From Bacillota bacterium (GTDB lineage Bacteria > Bacillota > Clostridia > Peptostreptococcales > Anaerovoracaceae), in the NCBI GenBank assembly GCA_017431395.1, contig JAFRLD010000023.1, positions 1-18,671 of the forward strand: DNA of 18,671 nt. Direction: 5' to 3'. The notes beneath the pieces were generated by a model. The model searched no databases, was not told the origin of the DNA, and was given only the letters and a program-made list of their open reading frames with translations. The translations under genes were made by a program, and so were the position numbers. This document shows positions 1-6,900 of this stretch, one piece after another (the stretch's first letter is position 1; the number at the start of each line of letters is the position of its first letter).

Positions 1-52
1 GAAATGCTGTAGACCCGCGGCATGGCGATGATGCAGAGAGTGCCCTCATGAA

Positions 53-604
53 TCAGACCGGCGCTTTCCCAGGGAAGCTGACCGGCTCATAGTCGGTGAG
101 GGGAGCGAGAAAACCATGCTGCTGCAGCGCTTCTTGTATGAGATCCAGGATCTCCTCGCTGGGAGCAGCTACGGTATGGTAATGATATCCCGAGGTCGTG
201 TTCTTTAGCAGGCTGGAGCGTCCCTCAGAGACCCCCTGCAGAAATTTCTGCACATCCAGTCTGGAACCGATGTTAAGATCCGCCCGGATCACCCCGTAGA
301 CGCGGTGATAGACGAAGACGTCCCGGACGTAGCCGCCCAGATCCACGAAGAGGTTCAGCTCTTCGGCGGTCTGCTCATCAGAGTGGACGGACTTGAAGAC
401 GCGGGTCTTCTCTCTGGGCTCGATCAGAAGGTATCCGCTGGAGGTGGCCTGGATATTCTTGCCCTGGGCGCGGAGCAGCGCCACATCCTGCACGATGACC
501 TGCCGGCTGACGCCATATCTTCCGGCAAGCGCACTGGCAGAGAGTGGGGCCTCTTCCTGCTTCAGATCCTGTATGATGTTTTCCCTTCGTTCATTTCCTT
601 TCAA
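53..604 (-). CDS. niaR: NiaR-type niacin-responsive transcriptional repressor (HTH + 3H domain)
   Basis: This 183-residue cytosolic DNA-binding protein represses NAD biosynthesis and niacin uptake genes when nicotinic acid is present. Residues 1-60 form a winged helix-turn-helix, with the recognition region around GVSRQVIVQDVALLR. Residues ~70-170 form the 3H domain, named for its conserved histidines. Seen here are His74, Glu82, His141 and His143; their spacing matches the metal-binding His/Glu/His/His set known from Thermotoga NiaR (TM1602). The start is TTG at 604-602, overlapping the nadC stop as TTGA. No in-frame ATG lies nearby, and an AAGGAG sits 8 nt upstream. It is the last gene of nadB-nadC-niaR, so it would be auto-controlled through the operator upstream of nadB. 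Family assignment is firm; the effector is inferred from the family. Confidence 0.93.
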   Translation of the reverse strand: MKGNERRENIIQDLKQEEAPLSASALAGRYGVSRQVIVQDVALLRAQGKNIQATSSGYLLIEPREKTRVFKSVHSDEQTAEELNLFVDLGGYVRDVFVYHRVYGVIRADLNIGSRLDVQKFLQGVSEGRSSLLKNTTSGYHYHTVAAPSEEILDLIQEALQQHGFLAPLTDYEPVSFPGKAPV

Positions 605-1467
605 AAGGCAGTCTCCTTCGGGTGCAGGTTCTTAAGTGATACGTCGAGGATCGGCGCGGAGTGGGTCAGCGCGCCGCTTGAAATATAGTCTACGTCCAGA
701 TCGGCGATCTGGGGAATGCGCTCTGCGGTCACATTTCCGGAGATCTCGATCTCAGCCCTTCCATCTATGATGCGGATGGCTTCCTGCATCGTCTCCCGGT
801 CCATGTTGTCCAGCATGATGATATCCGCCCCGGCTTCCACGGCCTCGCGGACCATGTCCGTAGTCTCCGTTTCGACTTCGATCTTGCGGACGAAGGGCGC
901 GTATTCCCGGGCAGCCTCGATCGCGGCTTTCACGCCGCCGGCAGCGCCGATGTGGTTATCCTTCAGCATGACGCCGTCGGAGAGATTATATCTGTGATTG
1001 TATCCGCATCCGATGCGGACTGCGTACTTCTCGAAGATCCGGTTGTTCGGTGTGGTCTTGCGGGTATCCAGGAGTTTGATCCCGGAACCTTCCAGCAGAT
1101 CCGCCGCCGCCCTGGTGACAGTAGCTACGCCGCTCATGCGCTGCAGATAATTCAGAGCCGTCCGTTCTCCGGTCAGGATCACCCGCATATCGCCGGTGAC
1201 GGTCGCCAGATGCTGTCCGTAGGAAACACGGTCGCCTTCGTTCACGTCAAAGGTCACGACCGTATCCGGATCCAGCAGCTGGAATACCCGGGCGAAGACC
1301 GGAAGGCCGCAGATGACTCCGTCCTGTTTGCAGAGAAGATCTGCCTGCCCTGTCTTTTTCTCAGGAAGCACACAATTTGTCGAAACGTCTTCACTGGTGA
1401 CGTCTTCCCGCAGAGCGCTGAGGATCAGCGGATCCGCGTTAAGGAGCATTGTGATAGGGTCGAGCAT
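601..1467 (-). CDS. nadC: Quinolinate phosphoribosyltransferase (decarboxylating)
   Basis: NadC converts quinolinate and PRPP to nicotinate mononucleotide, CO2 and pyrophosphate, the third step of de novo NAD synthesis in the cytosol. The 288 residues match the usual family length. Visible family motifs are ERTALNYLQRMSG (101-113, PRPP/quinolinate site), DTRKTTP (134-140), NHRYNLSDGVMLKDNH (157-172), and the C-terminal barrel strands EISGNV (241-246) and YISSGALTHSAP (261-272). The start chosen is ATG at 1467, two bases after the nadB TAA, with GGGAGG about 10 nt upstream. The frame is also open further upstream inside nadB, but that extension (to 1521) lies before the conserved N-terminus and has no better ribosome site. 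The gene ends by overlapping niaR. Assignment is very secure. Confidence 0.97.
   Translation of the reverse strand: MLDPITMLLNADPLILSALREDVTSEDVSTNCVLPEKKTGQADLLCKQDGVICGLPVFARVFQLLDPDTVVTFDVNEGDRVSYGQHLATVTGDMRVILTGERTALNYLQRMSGVATVTRAAADLLEGSGIKLLDTRKTTPNNRIFEKYAVRIGCGYNHRYNLSDGVMLKDNHIGAAGGVKAAIEAAREYAPFVRKIEVETETTDMVREAVEAGADIIMLDNMDRETMQEAIRIIDGRAEIEISGNVTAERIPQIADLDVDYISSGALTHSAPILDVSLKNLHPKETAF
613..618 (-). promoter_or_regulatory. Ribosome binding site that decides the TTG start of niaR
   Basis: On the minus strand AAGGAG lies inside the last codons of nadC, 8 nt before the TTG codon at 604-602. This is the main reason for accepting a TTG start. The TTGA stop/start overlap suggests that niaR translation is coupled to nadC. 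Confidence 0.7.
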
Positions 1468-1469
1468 GA

Positions 1470-2801
1470 TTATTCCATCCTCCCTTCTGAAGAAACCTTC
1501 GCTTCCTCTTCCATGATCCATTCCGCCTGATCGATCGCCTTCATGACCAGTTCGTTGCTGAGCCTTCCGTATTCTTCGGCATCCGCGTACTTTTCGAAGC
1601 GGACCTTTTTGAACAGCTCAGGGTTTCGCTGGATGGAATTGTAGCGCAGGATGACATCCGTGGTGGCCCTTCCTGCGAACACGAGGCTCTCCAGGAGGGA
1701 ATTGCTCGCCAGACGGTTCCTGCCGTGCACGCCGTTGCATGCGGTCTCGCCGATGGCATACAGCTGCTTCATGGAGGTGGCGCTGTCGGAGTTGACCTTG
1801 ATGCCGCCCATGAAATAGTGCTGGGCCGGAACGACCGGGATGCATTCCGTCTCCGGATCATACCCGTGCTCCCTGCAGTAGGCGACGATGTTCGGGAAGT
1901 GACTGAGCAGTTCCTCCTTCGGAATGGGGCGCAGGTCCTCCCAGACATGATCCGTCCCGTCCTTTTCCATCTGTGCCAGAATGGCTTTCGTAACGACGTC
2001 ACGGGGCTGGAGTTCGTCCACGAACCGCTCCATATTCTTATCTAACAACAGGGCCCCTTCCCCGCGGACGGATTCTGAAATGAGGAACGACCGCTCCTCT
2101 TCATTCTCCGTATAGAACGTGGTGGGGTGGATCTGGATATAATTGATGTTTTCCAGCTGGATGTTGTGGCGGATGGCAATGGCCAGAGCGTCGCCGGTCA
2201 GATGACGGAAGTTCGTCGAGTGGCGATACAGACCGCCAATGCCGCCGCAGGCCAGGAAGGTGACGCCGGCTTCAATGGTCTGAAGGCTGCCATCTTTCAT
2301 ACGGAGCACCGCGCCATAGCAGGTGTTCCTTTCTTCGATCAGGTCGATCATGGTCGTGTACTCGAGAAGCTGGATATTGGGCCGCTCTTTGGCACGCTCC
2401 AGCAGTTTGCTGGTGATCTCCTTGCCGGTGATGTCTTCATGGAACAGGATGCGCTTCTCGGAATGGGCGCCTTCTCTGGTGAAGGCAAGGCTTCCGTCGG
2501 CTTCCCGCTCGAAGTCAACGCCGTAGCTGATCAGGTCGGCGATCACTCTCTGGGATTCCCGGATCATGATCTCCACCGATTCACGGTTGTTTTCATAGTG
2601 GCCGGCCTTCATCGTGTCCTGAAAGTAGTTCTCGAAATCCTTCTCGTCCCGGAGCATACAGATGCCTCCCTGGGCGAGAAAAGAATCGCTGCTTTCGAGG
2701 TCCGCCTTGGTGATAATGGTGACCTGTTTGTCGGCGGGAAGGTGCAGGGCCGCATACAGGCCGGAGCATCCGCTGCCAACGATCAGAATATCTGTTTTCA
2801 T
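1470..2801 (-). CDS. nadB: L-aspartate oxidase, short form
   Basis: NadB is an FAD enzyme that oxidises L-aspartate to iminoaspartate for NadA. In anaerobes fumarate is the likely electron acceptor rather than O2. The N-terminus carries the dinucleotide motif GSGCSG, followed by SDSFLAQGGI, the active-site strand IHPTTFY, SVRGEGALLLD, RDVV and the C-terminal FAD signature YAIGETACNGVHGRNRLASN. The start at ATG 2801 places the FAD motif within the first dozen residues and has AAAGGA upstream; a longer reading to 2882 would run through the operator and -35 region and is rejected. At 443 residues it is about 90 shorter than E. coli or B. subtilis NadB and seems to lack most of the C-terminal helical domain. 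All catalytic motifs are present, so I read it as a compact clostridial form, not a broken gene. It is first in nadB-nadC-niaR. Confidence 0.95.
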   Translation of the reverse strand: MKTDILIVGSGCSGLYAALHLPADKQVTIITKADLESSDSFLAQGGICMLRDEKDFENYFQDTMKAGHYENNRESVEIMIRESQRVIADLISYGVDFEREADGSLAFTREGAHSEKRILFHEDITGKEITSKLLERAKERPNIQLLEYTTMIDLIEERNTCYGAVLRMKDGSLQTIEAGVTFLACGGIGGLYRHSTNFRHLTGDALAIAIRHNIQLENINYIQIHPTTFYTENEEERSFLISESVRGEGALLLDKNMERFVDELQPRDVVTKAILAQMEKDGTDHVWEDLRPIPKEELLSHFPNIVAYCREHGYDPETECIPVVPAQHYFMGGIKVNSDSATSMKQLYAIGETACNGVHGRNRLASNSLLESLVFAGRATTDVILRYNSIQRNPELFKKVRFEKYADAEEYGRLSNELVMKAIDQAEWIMEEEAKVSSEGRME

Positions 2802-2853
2802 GTAAAGATTCCTTTCTGAAGGCGCCGAAAGCGCCATAAATGGGTTCGACTGA

Positions 2854-2882
2854 AATGTAACATATATAGAGGTACGTGTCAA
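2854..2882 (-). promoter_or_regulatory. Promoter of nadB-nadC-niaR
   Basis: On the minus strand, TTGACA (2882-2877) is followed after exactly 17 nt by TACATT (2859-2854), about 53 bases before the nadB start. The -35 box lies inside the 2874-2889 palindrome, so a repressor bound there would block RNA polymerase. No experimental start is known. Confidence 0.7.
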
Positions 2883-2889
2883 GACACCT
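2874..2889. promoter_or_regulatory. Candidate NiaR operator between nadB and nadA
   Basis: The 16-bp sequence ACGTGTCAAGACACCT is an imperfect palindrome: the arms A-GTGTC / GACAC-T pair, with one mismatched arm position and a central AA. It overlaps the nadB -35 box and ends 15 bp upstream of the nadA -35 box. From memory, NiaR sites in Bacillota are palindromes built around TGTC/GACA, which fits. The niaR gene in the same regulon supports the assignment, but I have not aligned it to a motif collection. Confidence 0.65.
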
Positions 2890-2903
2890 GTGTAGATATC
2901 ATC

Positions 2904-2931
2904 TTGACATATGGCCAGCCTTTGCTAAAAT
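2904..2931 (+). promoter_or_regulatory. Promoter of nadA
   Basis: TTGACA (2904-2909), 16-nt spacer, then TAAAAT (2926-2931) preceded by TGC, giving an extended -10 (TGCTAAAAT). The nadA start lies about 46 bases downstream. The NiaR-like palindrome sits just upstream of the -35 box. Confidence 0.7.
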
Positions 2932-2977
2932 AAAAAACGAGGATTTTTACTTCAACATGCGAAATAAGGGAGAACAT

Positions 2978-3895
2978 ATGAATAAGAAGGAACTTCAGGA
3001 AGAAATATTACGTTTGAAAAAAGAGAAGGATATCTGCATTCTGGCGCACGCTTATCAGGATCATGAGCTGTGGGAAGTGGCCGACTACATGGGCGACTCC
3101 TTCGGCCTGAGCCTGCAGGCCCAGAAGGCGCAGCAGCAGAACGTGATCATGTGCGGCGTCCGGTTCATGGCGGAGACGGTCAAGACACTTGCGCCTGATA
3201 AGAGGGTGTGGATCGCTAATGAGCGAGCGGGCTGCCCTATGGCGGATCAGATGGATCGCGAGGATGTGCTCCGGCTGAAGGAGCGGTATCCGGACTATAC
3301 GGTCTGCGCTTACATCAATACCACAGCAGACCTGAAGCGGGCGGTGGATGTGGTCGTCACGTCCTCTTCGGCGATGAAGATCATAGGACAGCTGCCGGAT
3401 GAGAAGATCCTGTTCATTCCGGACCGGAATCTGGGCGGCTGGATCGCGAAGCAGATGCCGGAGAAGACCTTCGCTTTCTTCGATGGCGGATGTCCATCCC
3501 ATATGAAGATCACGCCGGAAGACGTGGAACGGGCCCGCAGAGAGTACCCGGAGGCGCAGATCCTTGTCCATCCGGAATGTGTAGCTGCCGTGGCGGAAGG
3601 CGCCGATTACGTCGGGAGCACCACCGGCATCATGAAGTACGCGAAGGAGAGCGAAGGCTCCCAGTTCATCATCGGTACCGAAAACAGCATCGTGGAGCAC
3701 CTGCGCATCGAATGCCCGGACAAGCAGTTCGCGGCCCTGTCCCCTCTGTGCGTCTGCCCAAACATGCGCATGACCACACTGGAGGATCTCTACGGCTGCA
3801 TCATGGGAACGGCAGGGGAGGAGATCCTGCTCTCACCGCAGGAGATCGAGGAGTCCAGAAGACCCATCGACCGGATGATCGAGCTGGGCGGCTGA
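2978..3895 (+). CDS. nadA: Quinolinate synthase A ([4Fe-4S] enzyme)
   Basis: NadA condenses iminoaspartate with dihydroxyacetone phosphate to quinolinate, using an oxygen-sensitive [4Fe-4S] cluster. The 305-residue length is that of the compact NadA type. The three expected cluster ligands are seen: Cys110 (TVCAYINTTA), Cys201 (VHPECVAAVA) and Cys260 (CPNMRMTT). Other family signatures are AHAYQDHE near the N-terminus, VTSSSA, FIPDRNLG and GSTTGIM. The start ATG at 2978 has AAGGGAGA about 6 nt upstream. The frame is open back to 2876, but that extension runs through the promoter and is rejected. Transcribed divergently from nadB, with which it forms the enzyme pair; a hairpin terminator follows about 40 bases after the stop. 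Confidence 0.97.
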   Translation: MNKKELQEEILRLKKEKDICILAHAYQDHELWEVADYMGDSFGLSLQAQKAQQQNVIMCGVRFMAETVKTLAPDKRVWIANERAGCPMADQMDREDVLRLKERYPDYTVCAYINTTADLKRAVDVVVTSSSAMKIIGQLPDEKILFIPDRNLGGWIAKQMPEKTFAFFDGGCPSHMKITPEDVERARREYPEAQILVHPECVAAVAEGADYVGSTTGIMKYAKESEGSQFIIGTENSIVEHLRIECPDKQFAALSPLCVCPNMRMTTLEDLYGCIMGTAGEEILLSPQEIEESRRPIDRMIELGG

Positions 3896-3936
3896 TCCCA
3901 TGCAGACCCATGAGAGCATAGAGCTCAAAAAAGAAG

Positions 3937-3970
3937 AATGACGGGGAGCCTGTCCCCGCCATTTTTGTTT
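3937..3970. terminator. Hairpin terminator between nadA and the large exported protein gene, probably bidirectional
   Basis: The arms AATGaCGGGGA (3937-3947) and TCCCCGcCATT (3953-3963) pair with one internal mismatch around a 5-nt loop. On the plus strand the stem runs into TTTTTGTTT, ending nadA transcripts. On the minus strand it is followed by a T-rich run (the complement of the A-rich stretch 3927-3936), so it can also end the leftward transcript whose coding region stops at 3981. Confidence 0.85.
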
Positions 3971-3980
3971 GCCGGATCTG

Positions 3981-6900
3981 TTACCGGACCCGTACGGTCT
4001 TCGCCTTGCTCCATGGGGAGTATAAGGTCTTCCCGCCGGTTTTCATGTAAGTGCGGATGCGCACATAGTATTTTTTCTTCTTCAGCTTGGTGATCTTCGC
4101 CGAGGTCTTCTTGTATCCCTTGACCTTTATCTTTTTGCTGCCAGACTTGAAGTTCCCCTTCGTGCTGTATTGAATCTCATATCCGGTGATGCGGGCCTTC
4201 GGCATCTTAGAAGATTGTTTCCTCCATTTCACCGTGAAGGATCCCTTGCCCTTTTTCAGTTTGGCCAGAGAAGTGCCCATCGGGACGATCCTTAATGTGG
4301 CCTTGGCCGTTCCGATAAGGTCGCCCTGAAGCTCCGCGCGGACCGTATATGCCCCGACGTTTTTGCGGCCGGCAGGCAATGTGATCTCATACTGGGAAGG
4401 ATCGAGGACCACACCGTTGTTCGTTACCGTGACGGAAGGCGTCCGGACCTTGCCGTTCCAGACGTAGCTCGCCCTGTTCAGTTTGACCGTCGCTTTCACT
4501 ACAGGTATGATGTCGGTCTTATCAAGGCCGCAGGTATCGCAGACGTAGACTTTTAACCCTGTTTCATCTTTCGAGGCGCGCCGCACTAGCGTGCCTTCAT
4601 CCCATGCGTGATCCTCGGTGGCCGGCAGGATATCCGTCTTCGTGTCGCCGCAGGTCCTGCAGGTGAACGTTTTGAGACCGGTATGGGAGCACGTGGCTTC
4701 CTTCAGCAGCGTGCCTTCATCCCAGTTATGGCCGGCCGCTTCGATAAGCACGGACTCCGTTTCACCGCACAGGCCGCAGGTATGCTCCCGGCTGCCGCTT
4801 TCGGTGCAGGTCTCCTGCTTAGTCACATTCCATTCGCCCCAGGCGTGTGCCAGCGGATCGATCTGGGTCTCGTATTTGATCGCAACACCACACCTCTCGC
4901 AGACTGATTTGATCTCGCCCGGCGCAGAGCAGGTGGCTTCGACCGTCACTTCCGGCTCGCCCCATACATGGTCTGCGGTATTCGCGCAGGCCCCTTCATG
5001 GACCTCGATCCTGGCCGTTCTGGTCGCCCCGCATCTGTCGCAGGTGAACGTGATGATGCCGTCCTCGTCTGTGGTCGCTTCCTTCGTGATCACGCCGGTA
5101 TCCCAGTCATGGTCATAACTTTCGAAGGTCCTGGTCTCTTTGTGGGAAGCATCGTTTCGGCAGACCCTTTCTTCGGTCCCGCCTACCGTACAGGTCGCGT
5201 CTTTAGTAACGGTCCAGTCGCCCCAGTTATGGGCGCCCGCATCCGGCGGAAGCGTGACGTCCGCCTTATCTACCTCGTGCCGGCCTGCAGCGTCGGTGAA
5301 GCATTTGCCGCACTTCGTGCACTTGTAGTAGGCGACATTGCCCTCCTCGGTGCAGCTGGGAGAGGCCGCCTCCACATGTTTCATCTTATGCTCGTGGACC
5401 GCCCCGCGGAGCATGGCAATGGCTTCTTCCGCTGCCATGAGGTTCTCCAGCGCATCCTCCCGGACCTTGGCCTTTTGTGCCTTGGTCATGGAGTCGTACT
5501 CCCAGCGGAGGTCTTCGATGCCGAGTTCGAGTTCATCGGTCAGCGTATCCGCACTGATGTTTTCGGGCACCAGTGCAGCCATACGATCAGACAGGTCGTC
5601 CGCCTTGGCTTGATCTGCTACATCCCTATGGAGCTGTTTGATATGGGCCTCAGCGTCCTTCAGTTTCTGCAGGTTTGCGACCAGCCTTTGCGCGTCCTTA
5701 GGCAGTGCGTCGTATGCGGCCCGCGCGGCGGCTACGGCAGCCTCGTATTCTGCAAAGGCTGGACTGTCCAGCCCAATATCTTCCGGATAAGCCGAAAGCC
5801 CGTCGATCGCGCTGAGCACTTCCAGAAGCGCTGGATCCGCCCCGTACTGCAGCTCGCTGTCATGATAGAGGACGTCTTCGATCAGCCCCTCGATCTTCGC
5901 ACATTCTTCCTTGCCGACGAGCCGCCTCTGATAATCCGTCAAGGCTGCGAAATTGTCCCGCAGCTCCATTACCCGGTCATGGTATTCGCTTGTGATGTCA
6001 TCCAGGGAGGCAGGCTTCGAAGCCAGAAGCTCGTTCGCGAAGGCGACGATATTCTCGGCGATCCGCTGGTCTTTCGTTTTGCCGTTTGGAACCGCGGTCA
6101 CCTGATCCATATAGCACCACTGGTGATACCACCATGCGCTTGAATAGTATCTGTAGTAATAAGTGCTGCAGGGACGGAGCTCATAGGTGTACTTCTCCCC
6201 GTTGACGACATCCGTATCCGTCCATTCATAAGAGGTGCGGTCCGCAGGGAAGGTGGCCACGACGCCATAGTTGTTTCCCCAGGTCCTGAGGACCTGATAG
6301 TAGGTCGCCTCAGACTCATCGCTGTTCAGTTTCGTGCGTTTGTTCCACTTCAGTGTGATCTGCCCATCGCCTTCGGTCACATCCGGCTTGATCCGCCCCG
6401 GAGGATATTTCTCATGTTTGATCTGGGACTCCGTCGGCCAGGTGAATTCGATATAGTCGCTCGGAGCGCCCCAGTCCCTGCCCACGGTCCTGGACGGGAT
6501 CGCGCGGACGCGCAGGCGGAGCTTCTGGCCGCCGAACTGGGTGATCATACCGGAGACCTCGTCCGAATAGGAGTATTTGTTCCAGCTCGTGATCACGGCG
6601 CCGGTGGACATTCCGAAGGATTCGTCCAGATCCATACCGTTCCAGTAATCGGTCTCAGGGTCCTTATCGATCGTCTGGTATTCCAGCCGGTAATACGCGG
6701 GAAGGCCGCCGGAGGCAGGCGGGGTCCAGGAAAGGATCACGTCGCCCTTGTCATTTTTCACGGCCAGGTCTTTCGGGGCCTCCAGATCTGCGTCCAGCGT
6801 GGAAAGGCTGGCAGCCTGCGGATCGCTCTTGTGGACCTTGCCGCCAGAGTCGACCGCGGAGACATAGTATTCATAGGTCACGCCGACGGACAGGCCCTCA

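Noticed and set aside
1..52. Possible start of a further leftward gene after niaR (one frame reads IHEGTLCIIAMPRVYSI, another starts at ATG 49)
   Set aside because: Only about 17 codons are visible, the frames compete, and none has a convincing ribosome binding site. No terminator is seen either, so the operon may continue beyond the window, but nothing can be called.
2876..2977. N-terminal extension of nadA starting at 2876
   Set aside because: The extension would cover the operator and the nadA promoter; ATG 2978 has a good ribosome site and matches the family's N-terminus.
4968..6143. A 391-codon open frame on the plus strand opposite the large exported protein
   Set aside because: It is antisense to a well-supported gene with repeats and recognisable domains. 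The translation is low-complexity and shows no family motifs; long antisense frames are expected in GC-rich coding DNA. The same holds for 2127-2819, 3008-3700, 6414-7286, 12814-13818 and 14757-15788.
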